Origin: Macrocystis pyrifera
Lineage: Eukaryota; Sar; Phaeophyceae; Laminariales; Laminariaceae
Assembly (NCBI GenBank): GCA_031763025.1
Contig: JASSKH010000014.1
Span: forward strand, 8,856,563-8,920,562
DNA: 64,000 bases
Direction: 5' to 3'
Shown: in pieces, positions 53,229 through 64,000 of the stretch
Layout: every line of letters begins with the position of its first letter
Position numbering within the stretch: the stretch's first letter is position 1
Notes under the pieces: generated by a model
What the model saw: only the letters and a program-made list of their open reading frames with translations
What the model was told of the DNA's origin: nothing
Database searches by the model: none
Position numbers and translations under genes: made by a program

Positions 53229-54362
53229 TACTAGAACTACTTGCAGATATCTTACTCTCTGCACGTGCTCGGTTGGTACATCGCTGGCCTCTCAGAGCTC
53301 CCACTTGGACACCACCTCCTTCGATTACTTGGCGGGCCTTTCCAGCGGTTCTTTGTTATCCAGTGTTGTTTACACTTGCAAACCTCTTTTTCCCTTTTTT
53401 TCTTCTTTCGTTTCATGTGCGTGCGTGTACCCAGACACCAGCCCGGCGCCGTTGCGGGTGTCAGCGGGTGGTGACGGGTAGAGGGGGGGGTGCAAGGAGC
53501 GCGGTCGCCGTTTTCGTGGCTAGGCGTCGCGTGTGCCTATAGGCACGAGGGAAGCATGCATGGGCTCTGTCTGACCTCCATTTGTTGAATTGGATAAAGT
53601 ATGTACGAGTCTATAAGGCTCGTTCGTGATTGCAAAATAATATTCAACCGGTGCTTGTTTTTGTGACCAAGCTGAAGTGCACAGAGAGAGAGCTACGCAG
53701 TGTGAGCGCCAACATTGTCGAACTGGCGAACGAGGGCCACGGTGAGCACCGGGCTTTACGCGAGGCGGGAGACGGAGCTCACTGTGGCAGAGAGGGAGGA
53801 AAGCTTTACCGGGACGGAATCAATGGCGAGGTGGTCGCGAGAGGGGCGGGCGGCCTACGAGGCTGAGAGAGAAGCTCTGCTGTTCGATTTTTTTTCTTTT
53901 TTTCTTCTTAACCGGTGCAAGGTGTTCCAATCAGGCAGAACATTATCATATGAGAGGGGACGGGTATTTCTTTTCTTTCCGAATTTTTCGGTTTCACCCG
54001 AGTGTCTGCGCAGAAGAAAAAAGGTAATTTGTTGTATATAAAAAGGTAAAAAGTCACGTCAGCTGTGAGTTCAACCGATCGGTCGATACTCAACTTTTTT
54101 GCGGTGCTGCTGTACCGTGCTGTGCTTTCTCTTCGTACATACAGCATCTTAAAATAAAAAAATAAGGACCCTACCTGGGGTATGTACGTACGTACGACAC
54201 ACGGCGTTCGGGTTGTTTTTCCTAGATAGAGCATGGAGCTCTTGGCATTTGTAAATCGCCTGTTCGCACTTAATTGTTTGGACCGTCTATGCCGTCCCAG
54301 CCTTATTCCTCGTGAGCGAGCGTAGCGGGCGGAACCGCCCGCGACGCGAAGCGCTTGTACCA
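53229..54362 (+). repeat. R3 repeat, copy d
   Basis: Probably the most complete copy, from AACTACTTGCAGATATCTTA to GCGGGCGGAACCGCCCGC then GAAGCGCTTGTACC. It carries two helix-like frame segments, ERELRSVSANIVELANEGHG (53675-53740) and, in a shifted frame, ELTVAEREESF and SREGRAAYEAEREAL (about 53778-53880). The shift between them is the main lesion. Confidence 0.75.
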
Positions 54363-54424
54363 ACATACGATATCACATACCGCCGTGCCACACCACACAC
54401 CATGCCATACCATACCCATATTAT

Positions 54425-54742
54425 GTACCAACACACCACCCGAGGGGCTGCGGCAAGCAAGCACTGCAGTAAGCAAGCGTTGCTGCAAGCAAGAGAGCGG
54501 CTTCAAGCAAGCGCTGCTGCAGGCGCTGTCACAAGCACTGCTGCTGCAAGCGCGTGCACTCTTGCTGCCACAATTCTGATATTTGTCGTCATGACTCCTT
54601 CTCGGGCGGAGGGGACAACGAAGAAAGACGGTGATCTACTCGTTGTGGCGGCGTTGCTTGCACAGCGAGTGTCGAGGAACGCAGGATAGACCGCACTTCT
54701 GTCTGTTCTGTTGGTGCTTGCTGCTGCTTACTGCTTCTGCTT

Positions 54743-54773
<31 letters not shown>

Positions 54774-54975
54774 TGGCCGCTGCAGGCAGGTACCGCTGCT
54801 TGCACGACTACTACTCGTACTGCAAGTGAAGTGCTGCCGCTGGTGCAAGTGCTTTTTTTTCCAACGTAACAATCGAATATTTAAATTGTTTTTTCGTCTC
54901 CGATTGTGCGCATGCTGGCAGACATTCAGTTATGACCATCTTTCCGACGCAAATCCTTGATAAGCGAAAATAGTA
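54425..54975 (-). repeat. R7 repeat, minus copy
   Basis: Inverted copy of 32110-32560, with a (GCA)n core on the minus strand (54741-54772) and GCAAGCAAGCGCTGCTGC-type repeats (54455-54560, plus). Confidence 0.7.
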
Positions 54976-55038
54976 TGCGCAGACCCCCGTATAATTGCTT
55001 CTCTGTGCGGTACAGATATCTCCTGTCAATTAGTCTGT

Positions 55039-55185
55039 CGTACACTTTGTGCTCGATGAAAACCGACGAGCAGTCGGAATGCCGAGCCCTCTGTGTGATA
55101 AAAGTGATCGCACGTACCCTGGGGGCAGAATGAACTACATCTGATCTGCGACCGCGGCTTGTCCAGTTTTTAGAAGCTGGACAGT
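55039..55185 (+). mobile_element. R2 SINE body fragment
   Basis: Starts inside the SINE body at GCTCGATGAAAACCGACGAG and continues through GACCGCGGCTTGTCCAG. It lacks the tRNA-like head and the A tail. Confidence 0.6.
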
Positions 55186-55714
55186 GACAGTGAGATAGAG
55201 GTATCGCACGGTTGGGGCGCAGCCGAGTTTTGAGCTCCTCACATGAGGCGCCCGGAATAGTGCAATTCGAAGAAATCCGTTCACCTAACTAGACCAACAC
55301 TACTATGCGCTAGTCCTCAAACACGTATACTCTTAAGGCGTAGTATCGCTGAGTTCACGTGAGATGCCTGTTTTTGTTCACAACCAACGGAATTAATTGT
55401 TTATAGTCATGGGCTCTACAGACGGAAACTAAATGGCTTAATTTGTTCAGAGGCAGAGAGAACAGAAGAACGGCTACATTTATCCCGTGCCCCCTCTTAG
55501 CCTCTCGTGATAAGTGCACGAGTAGAGCACGGCACTGCTCGCTGCCGATTGATAGGCCTAGAGGCTAGGCCTACAGTTGTGGTTTCAGGGGGAAGTTTAT
55601 ATACGTTTGGTCCAAAGCGTCCAACCCCTAACACCGTGGGAAGACTAGTTAAATAACAATGAAAATGAAATGATTGTACAGTAGCATGCGAGGACCACCG
55701 ATACTGAATGCCCT
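55186..55714. other. Gene-free stretch
   Basis: No supported gene or repeat. Confidence 0.35.
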
Positions 55715-55919
55715 TTTCCGAATATCCCATATCTCCGCCTCTGTGCGACCACAAGTATTTATGATGAGGCGCTTAGACGTTCTATTTGATTCAAGACCCA
55801 CCAGCTGGGATGACTTCTGTATTGGCGAAGCAAACTGAGAACAGCGCTCGAGTGCATTTCATCGAGGGCAATTCTAAGTTGGTAAAACTGAGTGTCTACT
55901 TTAGAAATTGCAGATCTAT

Positions 55920-55956
<37 letters not shown>

Positions 55957-56410
55957 CACATCCCTTATATTTTCGAGTTTATATTTGTTCGTTCCAATGA
56001 TCGATATGTTAGTTCGTTACATATGATATTCATACGACGTTATTCGACTCTTACATACCTAATATACTAAAGCACACCATACCACCAGGCAACATTTAGC
56101 TATATAACATACCCACCATCATACCATCAAACCATATAACACACCGTGGTTTTTCCATATAGTGTATCCACCAAACAAACCGTACCATCATCTCATACCA
56201 ACATACGATATCACATACCGTGCTGCATCATACACCATGCCAAAATCGTATCGTACCACGTACCATACCATACGTGTATTCTACCAACACTGCCTGAGGG
56301 TCTCAGCCATATGAGGACACAAGAACAGCAAGCCTTCTGAGCGAGAGAGCAGGAACGAGCGCGTGACGTGCGATGGCAGAGCCTCAGCTCTCTGACCACA
56401 GAGCGCGCCT
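55715..56410 (+). repeat. R6 repeat, copy d
   Basis: CGAATATCCCATATCTCCGCC, CAGCGCTCGAGTGCATTTCA, (CTGT)n (55918-55952), ATACCATACC words, and at 56315-56405 one GATGGCAGAGCCTCAGCTCTC unit as in copy b. Confidence 0.75.
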
Positions 56411-56794
56411 GAGTAGGAGCCATCTCGTGAGCGCTGTCCACCTACTAGCATGGTTTGTCGTTAGGATGTTGTCGGTCTGTGTGCTGTGCTGTGTGATATT
56501 TGTTGTGCTGTGTAGTTTGTGTGCTTGCTTGTTGCAGGCTCGCTGTGTACTCGATCCTCGGAATCAATTGAGGGGCGAGTAATTATTTACTGTAGTTTGT
56601 TTAGGCACGCCGCTCAGCCACACGAGCGGGCTACCCCTCACCACCGCCAACGTCGCTGGTGTTGTTGTACACGTACATGGTAAGTTAATTTCCTTGGGCG
56701 CGAAGCAGCAATGTCGGCGGCGTTGAGCCTTAGCCTGGCAGCCAGAACAGTAGTCAGACTGCGCAGGCTTCACAAGAGAGTAGTCACGCGACGA
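56411..56794. other. Gene-free stretch
   Basis: GTGTGCTGTG-type words; no domain on either strand. The retroelement remnant begins just above. Confidence 0.35.
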
Positions 56795-58200
56795 GCGTGT
56801 CAGGTCAGTCCTGCCGTTAGTGCGGGTAGTAGGTCGTATCTCCAGTAAACCTTCTCGACGCAGTACCCACGGGCCGCTTCAAAACTGACATCGGATAGGT
56901 AGTGTCGTTTGGGCGGTCGTTTCAGCGCGGTGAGCCAGGAGGCACACGTTGCCTCCCCTATCTGTAGGAGCTAGCGATTTATCGCCCACTTCTAAAAAAG
57001 GAGGTCGGCATGGAACTCTCTGTCTATTCTCACGCTGTGCTGACTCCTAGGGTTTCGCTCGTTATGCAGCCCCGTGAGCTTCAGCATTCTCCACACAAAA
57101 TATCTCCCGGCGCGTACTACGTATGTCAGGTTCCAGAGCTCCCCTGCCATACTGAGGACGTCCCTCGCTTTGGCGTATCGTCTGCGCGTAGGCCAGTGAC
57201 CGACCAACAGGCTTTTGATCGCTTCGTTTTTTTTCACGTGCCAAGGAAATTCTCATGTGTGCGAGTTTATGGTGAATCCTAGGGCATCAATCGTGCAATC
57301 CCAATCTGTATTTTTTTATAGCTAGGATCGGCGTGGCGCCAGCCTCGCCCGGCCCGAACAAACGTACGGGATCGGAGGCTAGTGAGGCAGCGGCGATTAT
57401 CGCAGACGCGTCTACGTCTGAATACTGCAACTTAGTGCGCATGTAGTCGTCCACGTATACTGTAACGAACAAAGAGGCCGATTCCACCCCCCCACGATTC
57501 GCTCGAACTTTTGCGTCGGCAGGTACAGTCGTTGTTGGGTTTTCTCGGTTTGCCCCCTTCACGTGAGCCATCATGTTTGTTCCCTGTCGCAGTATTTGGG
57601 CCGACGCCACCGTGGTGTTACAGTGAGCGTGTCGTGTTCAGCGGCTGCCGATATCATGCCCCAGAAACCCGGGGACCCTGACTACCCGAACGTCAGACGG
57701 AAATCAACGACCACCAGTTCCCCTACCGTGTAGCAGAAGGTATAGGCCTCTTCGGGGTCTATTCTACCTTTGCGAAAAAAATCATACACGTCAGCCTTGC
57801 TCATCAAAATACGCATGGTCGGGTATTTCTTTCTCAGATTGACTAACTCCGCGAGGAACTTGGGCAGGGCCTCTGCGCACAGGCACTGAGGCACGCTGTC
57901 CGGGTCGGTGTGTGCGTCCAGCCCTCTTTTCTTCTTGCTGTTCTGATTCTCGATGATAAGTCGTTAATTTCCCGAACCTTGTGTCTGACGACTGCTCCCA
58001 GCGCTGACCACCGTAAGGCTTGGAAGTTCGTGCGCGGGCGCGTTCTTTAAACCGAGACAAATCTGTTGGCTTACGTCTTTACAAGCTTTTCCCAAATCAA
58101 TGACAAGTGCCCCGAGGCGCTGCGGTGGTTACCATACTATAGAGCGCGCTCCAGACCCCATCTGTGGGGTACTGCCTTCACCACCTCGCGCGAGGCTCAC
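56795..58200 (-). pseudogene. Reverse transcriptase / RNase H retrotransposon remnant
   Basis: Read on the minus strand from 58200 down. It shows a linker around 57950-58060, then an RT N-terminal part (KADVYDFFRKGRIDPEEAY, frame 57682-57894) ending in VVVDFRLTFG. A TAG follows where the family has Trp before SGSPGF. The catalytic YVDD is at 57446-57457 in another frame. A connection region (LWNLTYVVRAGRYFVW) is near 57100-57150. An RNase H-like segment (YLSDVSFEAARGYC) is near 56880-56920 in yet another frame. At least five frameshifts or stops separate these, so it cannot encode an active enzyme. No integrase or recombinase is seen, so the superfamily is not settled. The gag-like pseudogene upstream on the same strand may be its partner. 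Confidence 0.8.
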
Positions 58201-58267
58201 TCAGAGAAAACCTCCGAGATAGTGGGGCCGGTCACATCTAACCGCGTCGCGAGCGTGCCCCGAACAA

Positions 58268-58759
58268 ATGCACAACATAACGCAAGAAAGAACGCAAAAA
58301 CGTAGAGGGACAGATACCCGCGGGCCGGCAACGGTCCACACGGTACCGCGGCCGGAGCCAGAGGGCCGTAGTCCACCCGCGCTCGAAGACATGCACATTA
58401 CAGGATCGAAACAGCGGCCGCGACGAGGCGGAATGCGCCGGCCACGTGTAGCCAAGCACACGTTCGATCTGGTCGAGTCGCGGACAGGCAGCGGGTCGGC
58501 ACGCTCGCGGCTTCCTGATGGGGAATCGCTCCGTCGACCGCAGACCAAACTTACGGTACGGACCTGGCATACAGAAAAAGCCAACCTTGGCAAGGGAAAC
58601 CTCGATGCACGCGGTAAACAGGAACTACTGTACAAGCTTGCCTACATTTGCACGGACCTGACGAGACATTACCGCGGCGTCGTGGGCGACGTCGCCAGAG
58701 CGCTGGAGGGGTCTCTGATAGCCGCACCAGTAGATGCCATGCAAAACAGCGGTATTTAG
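58268..58759 (+). CDS. Orphan ORF of 163 codons, unknown function
   Basis: An uninterrupted ATG-to-TAG frame, the cleanest in the 56-64 kb part. The first ~95 residues are Arg/Pro/Gly-rich and probably disordered. The C-terminal ~60 residues have a folded, helical composition (ELLYKLAYICTDLTRHYRGV followed by VGDVARALEGSLIAA). No family is recognised. It is divergent or antisense to the retroelement remnants and is followed within 60 bp by the ~165-bp tandem array. It could be a domesticated fragment, a transposon accessory ORF, or a chance frame in GC-rich DNA. Confidence 0.35.
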   Translation: MHNITQERTQKRRGTDTRGPATVHTVPRPEPEGRSPPALEDMHITGSKQRPRRGGMRRPRVAKHTFDLVESRTGSGSARSRLPDGESLRRPQTKLTVRTWHTEKANLGKGNLDARGKQELLYKLAYICTDLTRHYRGVVGDVARALEGSLIAAPVDAMQNSGI

Positions 58760-58809
58760 GTGACACAAAAGGTTTTAGTGCCATTGATAAACTGATCACG
58801 ATAGCTACG

Positions 58810-61040
58810 AGAGTGTCACGGACGACCCTCGCGGGAGGGGGAACCTATCCCCGAGGATCCACGCCCGCGCACTCGATCAACAGCTGGTTGTGAACCTTCT
58901 CCTGTCTGAAGGAAACAAGGAAACAAGCCCTGGGGAAGCGTGCCCCGGGGGACGAAGCCCTCGCACTCAAGCAGCTGCGGGCGTACGAACGTTGACCTCC
59001 GACAGGGGGGGGGGGGGGGGGGTAGCTCTGGGGAACCTAGCCCTCGTACACAAGCCGCGATTGAATAAGCCTTCCGCGGTTCGGTACTAGCGACACGCTC
59101 GGAAAGGAGGAACCGAGCCCTAGGGGGCCGAGCCTTCGCACTCGTACAACTGCCGACAGTGAACTAGATGTCCCGTTGGAAGGGGAAAGCGGGAATCCAG
59201 CCCTTGGCAAACAAAAGAAAAGCACCCAAACTGAATGATTCTCTCGCGATGTCGGCACAGCCGACGCTCGCGGGAGGAGGGGCCTAGCCCTGAGGGACCT
59301 AGCCCTCGCACTTAAGCACCTGTGGGCTGTGACCTGTTGTCTCGTCCGAAAGGGAACAAAGTGGGGGAGAACCCAGCCCTCGTAAATAAACGCACTAAAG
59401 CTGCATGCGCCTCGCGCGGTGTCGGCCTAGCCGACGTTCGCGGGAGGGGGAACCTAGCCCTGGGGAACCTAGTCCTCGCACTCACTCGCGGGAGGGGGAA
59501 CCTAGCCCTGAGGAACCTAGCCCTCGCACTCAAGCAGCTACAGGCTATGAACTGTTGTCCCGTCTGAAAGGGAAAAAGGGAACCCAGCCCTAGGAAACAA
59601 ACACGCCAAAGCTGAATGAGCCTCCCGCCGTGTCGGCACAGCCAACACTCGCGGGAGGGGGAACCTAGCCTTGGGGGACTCGGCCCTCGTACTCCAGCAG
59701 CTAGAGGCTGCGAACTGTTGTCCCATCCGAAAGGGAAAGGGGGCACCCAGACCTCAGAAACTAACACACCAAAGCTGCATGCGCCTCGCGCGATGTCGGC
59801 ACAGCCGACGCTTGCCGGAGGAGGGACCTAGCCCTGAGGACCCTAGCCCACGCACTCAAGCAGCTACGGACTGTGAACTGTTGTTCCGTCTGAAAGGGAA
59901 AATCGGGAACCCAGCCCTCGGAAACAAGCACACCAAAGCTGAATGTGCCTCTCGCGATGTCGAACCGGCCCATGCTCGCGGGAGGGGGAACATAGCCCCC
60001 GCACTCGAGCAGCTGCAGGCTGTGGTCTGCTGTTCCGTCTGAAAGCGAAAGGAACCCAGCCCTCGGAAACGACAACACCCGAGCTGACTAGGCCTTTCGC
60101 GATGTCGACACAGCCGACATTCGCGGGAGGGGGAACCGAGCCCTCGCACTCAAGCAACTGCATGCTGTGAAAACTTGTTCCGTTGACATAGCGGGGGAAC
60201 CCAGCCCTGGGGAAGCCTAACCCTTGTACGCTGGCAACGGTTGAATGAGCTTTCCAACCCTTCGGTACGGCCGACACGCGCAGAAGGGGAACCAAGCCCG
60301 GGGGAGAACCCCCCTCGTACTCGCGCAGCTATGGGCTGCAAACGGTTGTCTAACGGGGGAGGGGGGAAGGCAACCCGGCCCTCCACAGCGAAACGTCCGA
60401 AAGGAATGAGCCTCTCGCGATGTCGGTACTGCCGGCACTCGCAAGAGAGGGGACCTAGCCCTGGGGAACCTAGCCCTCGCACTCAAGCGGCGACAGGTTA
60501 TAAACGCTGTCCTGCCACAGGAAAGGGGAACGAAGGCCCTGGGAACCTAGCCCCGTACGCAAGCGGCGGTTGAATGAGGCTTTCATGGTTCGGGACAGGC
60601 GACACGCACGGAAAGGGGAAGCAAGCCCTGAGGGACCGAGCCCTCGCACTCACGAAACTGCAGACTGGGAACTGTTGTCCCGTCTGAAAGGGAAAAAGAG
60701 GGAGCTCAGCCTTCTGAAACGAAACGCCAAACCTGAACAAGCCTCTTGTGCTGTCGGCACAGCAGCCGCTCGCAGGAGGGGGAACCTAGCTCCGGGGAAC
60801 CTAGCCCTCGCACACGACCAGCTGCGGGCTGTGAAGGCTTGTTCTGTGGACATGACAGGGGAACCTAGCCCCTGGGGAAACTTAGCTCTAGTACGCTGGC
60901 AACGGTTGGATAAGCCGTCCCACGGTACGGCCGACGTGCGTTCGAGGGGGAACCAAGCCCTGGGGAGGCCAAGCCCTCGCACTCGAGCAGCTGTGGGTTG
61001 TGCACGGTTGCCATGTTTAAAAGGAAATAAGTAACCTGGC
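58810..61040 (+). repeat. Degenerate tandem array, ~165-170-bp unit
   Basis: A dozen or so units. Each has CTCGCGGGAGGGGGAACCTA, GCCCTCGCACTCAAGCAGCT, CTGTTGTCCCGTCTGAAAGG and CTCGCGATGTCGGCACAGCC. Unit starts include 58824, 59267, 59437, 59649, 59811, 59976 and 60119; a partial unit is inserted at 59486. Several units share a plus-strand frame giving SREGEPSPGEPSPRTQAAT, but frames break between units. A G run (59007-59022) interrupts the first part. Confidence 0.85.
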
Positions 61041-61857
61041 CCTCGCGGTTGTCTGTTGCGCGCACACTCGTGAAAATCCTTGTACCACCACGAGAACACT
61101 TCCGAGTGTTCGATCGAGGAGAGGGCAGGGGAGAAGTGATCTGACATGGACGTCAAGGGAATCGACCTGCGCGGGTCTGCGGCGCACCGACACTGCAGTA
61201 CGAACCCGCCGGGTCTGCTGTCCTGCGCCCCTACCACCAACCCATTTGTGGCCCGCAATCACTCTCTGCGCTGCGTCATTCGTACTCACACCACGCTGTT
61301 TTGTGTTAGACACTCACTGTGAAACAAGGCCGGCGAAACCGATCCGGGTGTGGGAACGCGGTGAAGTCCCACGGACCTCGAGGCGTCAGCGAACACCTCG
61401 CTTGCTCCTCCTGGCTCACCCCCACCCGTGGTCGGCCCTGTCTGGCGGCAAAGCCCATATGGTCTGTTGCCACCCCTGCCTCTGGTCGCTCCGGCATCTG
61501 AGGGAGACGCGTTCTACGGTAGAGATGACACTTTTCCGCTATTTGTTTTTCTGAATGACGGGGTTCCTAACCCAAAATCGTCGGAATGTCAATTTTGTTT
61601 CGAAAAATGAAGTTTTTGTGTACTTGGGTCATCGAATGATTCATCGGGATGCAGTTTGTTTCTTTTGCTGAAGTCAGTTTTCGGGTGAGATATGAAGCCC
61701 TTAAAGTGAGGAGCCTCAGAAAAACTAGGGTGAACCTCTATCGCAGAACGCCTCGGGAGCCGCACCGTTCTCGCCTCCGGTGTAACTCCTGCTGAACCGC
61801 CCGACGCTCGGCACCCCCCCCCCCCAGCCCCTATATTATATACCTGGTATATATAAA
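61041..61857. other. Unresolved sequence between tandem array and R1
   Basis: A minus-strand frame at 61017-61313 includes NDAAQRVIAGHKWVGGRGAG, which is plausible protein sequence and might belong to the same retroelement. No domain is recognised. A C run (61807-61820) precedes the R1 copy. Confidence 0.3.
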
Positions 61858-62347
61858 GTTTGAGTTGGCGTCGGTTGGCGACGACGCTGTAAAACACGCA
61901 TCTCACTGCGTGAGCTAGACAGCCAGGGTACCGTGTTGTTTTTTTTTGGTGGTTACCACGACTGGCGGTCAAGTTGGTCATTTTTGTGCGGGGAGAACCT
62001 TCACTCCGCACAAGGGGGATGGTCGTATCACGTAGTGTGTATATGGTGAGGCATCTACGAGAGGCAGTTACATGGTAACCCCATTGCTGTCTCTGGAAGT
62101 GGCTACACCAGAAATTAAATCAATTAATTGATGCTGTCATCCATATGCAAGAAAATCCGCCTCTAAAGCGGTTCTTGGTGGGATGCAGCTCACCCTTCGT
62201 GCGACTCGCCCAACACCTCACGGCGCTTCGCGCTTGGTGCGATCAATGTCGGCCTGGTCAGTGAAAACCCGACGTGCTCCGTCCCGGCATTGTAGGGATC
62301 GAGGGTCTATGGTCATACGACTACGGCCATGCATGATAATGAGTACC
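61858..62347 (+). mobile_element. R1 retroposon, full length reference copy
   Basis: About 490 bp: TTGAGTTGGCGTCGGTTGGC, GCTGTAAAACACGC, hairpin CTCACTGCGTGAG, GTGCGGGGAGAACC/CTCCGCAC pairing, GGCAGTTACATGGTAACC, GATGCTGTCATCCATATGCA, CACCTCACGGCGCTTCG, CCCGGCATTGTAGGGATC, and GCATGATAATGAGTAC then CCCCCC. C runs lie at both ends. It sits downstream (in minus sense) of the gag-like pseudogene and interrupts the interval between gag and RT. Confidence 0.8.
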
Positions 62348-62439
62348 CCCCGCTCCCCCAGCTACGCTGCTTCCCCCGGCGCCGGGGGCCTGCAGCCGCT
62401 GAGGTGGAGGGGGAAGGGGCAGGGGAGGGGGGAGGGATA

Positions 62440-63890
62440 GCGTGTTTCGTGCCTGGCCAGCACCCCCAGCGCGGGCCGAGGGGGAGCCCTGGTGATGATC
62501 GAAAGGACAGGCGGGGCTGGGACAGTCGTCGCCGCTCCACGCGTAGCGACACGTGTTAGTCAGCAGATTACTTAAGATGGCGGGCCGCGACTTCGGGAGG
62601 ATCTCACCCGCCCCCCGGAGCCCGTATGGCCCTTCGCGACCGCCGCCTTCCGTCCGTTGGCGCCTGGGGAGGTCTTGCGCTTCCCCGAACCCCCACCCTT
62701 TGCGGTCGCGCGCGCGCAGGACCACATCTCGGAGCGCACGACGAGACTGTTCGTGCTGCCTTCCTCCACGAGCGCCCGTAGCTGCTTGAAGGCGACAGCC
62801 TGAAAAACAGGACCGCTGCCCGACGGACTTGGCACGAGGGGGTGTTGCCTCCGCATGACTGCTGCTACGTTGATAGTGAGCTTGTACATGTCATTTTTCA
62901 GGTCCACGTCGATGGCCTGTATGAGCACGTCTTGCACCTGCGCGTGGTACGGGGCAAGGGCCAGGCCGTGAAACTGCAGATACGCCCAGAGTTCTCCCTC
63001 GTCCGGCCCGAGCGCATCCCGCACGCTCCCGACAGTGTGCGTGCACATCACCGGGGCGTCCTCCATGCCGTACTCGCGGACGGCCATGATTGCGGCGATG
63101 AAAATACCGAAGTGGATCTCGGCTGGCATACCCGTTGGGACCTCCCCCGCTGGCGCGGGTGGGCAGAAGTCTTGCACCGGGGAACCCGACAAAGAGCGCA
63201 GCTGCTCCACCGCGTCGTCCGATGCACCGGCGACCGTTGACAGAATGTGACACACGAGGCCGTGCGACGTCCCCTCGGAAACGTGGAAGCAAGCACGCGT
63301 CAAGTGGAACTTTTATCATTATCAGGATCGCCACAGGTCCACCGTGACTTTCCCGTCGGCTTTTACCACCGCACTAAGCGCGGCCTGCTTGCTGGGCCTT
63401 GGGGCGGGGGGAGGGGTTGAGCTGCAATCAGCCCGCCCCCTCCCGGTAAGGGCTTCTCCCTGGCGAGTATGCCCCCCACGAGGTGGAGGCCTGGGTGGGC
63501 TGGGTAGAGGACCAGTTGTGGCTGTTGCACCTGTGCCTGCTGATGGACTTGTATCTATTCGATGTGGGAGATACGGGCCTCGAGGGCGTGCTGCCCCGCC
63601 GGCATGGCCTGCAGGTGCTGCAGAACGGCGTCGAAACCCGCGGGGAGGGCTGGGCCGGGATGGGCCTCGCCCTCTGCGTTGTTTCCAGGACTATCCCAGG
63701 GTCGCCGACGCCCCCTGCTGCGACCTCGTCGGGGGGCGTGGGGACGGCAGCATCACCTACTGACAGGGCGGCCGCGTCCCCCCCCGGCGGTTGCGCCGCC
63801 GCCGACATCGATGGGACCCCCGACGAAATCAACGTTGTCGCCCTTGTTAGAGGCGCTGGGGTGAGGCGAAATTTGCTGTCGAGGAGAGTC
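62440..63890 (-). pseudogene. Gag-like retroelement pseudogene with CCCH zinc finger
   Basis: On the minus strand in order: a Gly/Pro/Ala-rich start; a helical segment (AVLQHLQAMPAGQHALEARI, about 63578-63640) followed by a TAG at about 63568; KADGKVTVDLWRS near 63330-63370 followed by stops. Then comes the long frame 62572-63303 with RACFHVSEGTSHGLVCHIL, EIHFGIFIAAIMAVREYGM and ending in a Lys/Arg-rich tail. In a shifted frame, a C-x8-C-x4-C-x3-H motif (CRYAWSGDDCPSPACPFDH, 62495-62551) follows. A basic tail plus a C-terminal zinc finger is typical of nucleic-acid-binding Gag-like proteins. At least two stops and two shifts make it inactive. Assignment to a named superfamily is not possible from this. 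Confidence 0.6.
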
Positions 63891-64000
63891 GATCTATGAG
63901 CATAGTCTCGCTGTCTTCTACTACGCGAAGGTCATGATACCACGGTACCCGGACCAGCTGCGACTGGAAGCCAGCTCTCTCCCTCGTCCGCACCGACGTG
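63891..64000. other. Window edge
   Basis: Probably continues the gag-like region on the minus strand; too short to interpret. Confidence 0.3.

Overview
The window reads as nuclear DNA of a eukaryote, most likely a stramenopile alga and perhaps a brown alga. This is an inference. It rests on one sulfotransferase-like gene split by long GT-AG introns, TTAGGG-type telomere-like tracts, retroelement gag and reverse-transcriptase remnants of a kind I associate with stramenopile genomes, and a very high density of small non-coding transposons and satellites. Nothing bacterial is visible: no operons, no Shine-Dalgarno-led genes, no compact coding.

Layout. 1-9.2 kb: gene-free; a degenerate telomere-like block (951-1590), palindromic MITEs (MITE-A, MITE-B) and the first copies of a C-tract-associated retroposon (R1). 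9.3-10.9 kb: two same-sized TAA-flanked TIR elements, head to head. 12.5-21.6 kb: a long inverted repeat, copies of a ~1.1 kb repeat (R3) with a conserved reading frame, a TIR element carrying telomere-like repeats, and a possible small membrane-protein exon. 22-29 kb: direct repeats, a giant G tract (24996-25470) and degraded sequence. 30-38 kb: repeats R5 to R8, two tRNA-Asp-derived SINEs, a 322-bp TIR element with 9-bp target duplications and telomeric repeats inside, CAG-rich sequence and a ~340-bp tandem array. 38.0-46.4 kb (+): the sulfotransferase-like gene, five recognisable exons in phase, its introns full of R1, MITE-A, a GGTACCC-rich inverted element and a 61-bp satellite. 46.5-56.8 kb: repeats, a C tract, tRNA-like remnants, more R3/R6/R7, and a 36-bp palindromic micro-insertion. 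56.8-64 kb: on the minus strand, reverse transcriptase/RNase H remains (56795-58200) and a gag-like pseudogene with a CCCH zinc finger (62440-63890). Between them lie one uninterrupted orphan ORF (+), a ~165-bp tandem array and a full-length R1 copy.

The sulfotransferase-like gene is the only convincing host gene. Almost everything else is mobile or satellite DNA. Several insertions can be dated relative to each other and polarised because the window also holds uninterrupted paralogous copies of their target sites. Element names such as R1 or MITE-A are local labels, and family assignments (mariner-like, Harbinger-like, MULE-like) rest on terminal motifs and target duplications only.
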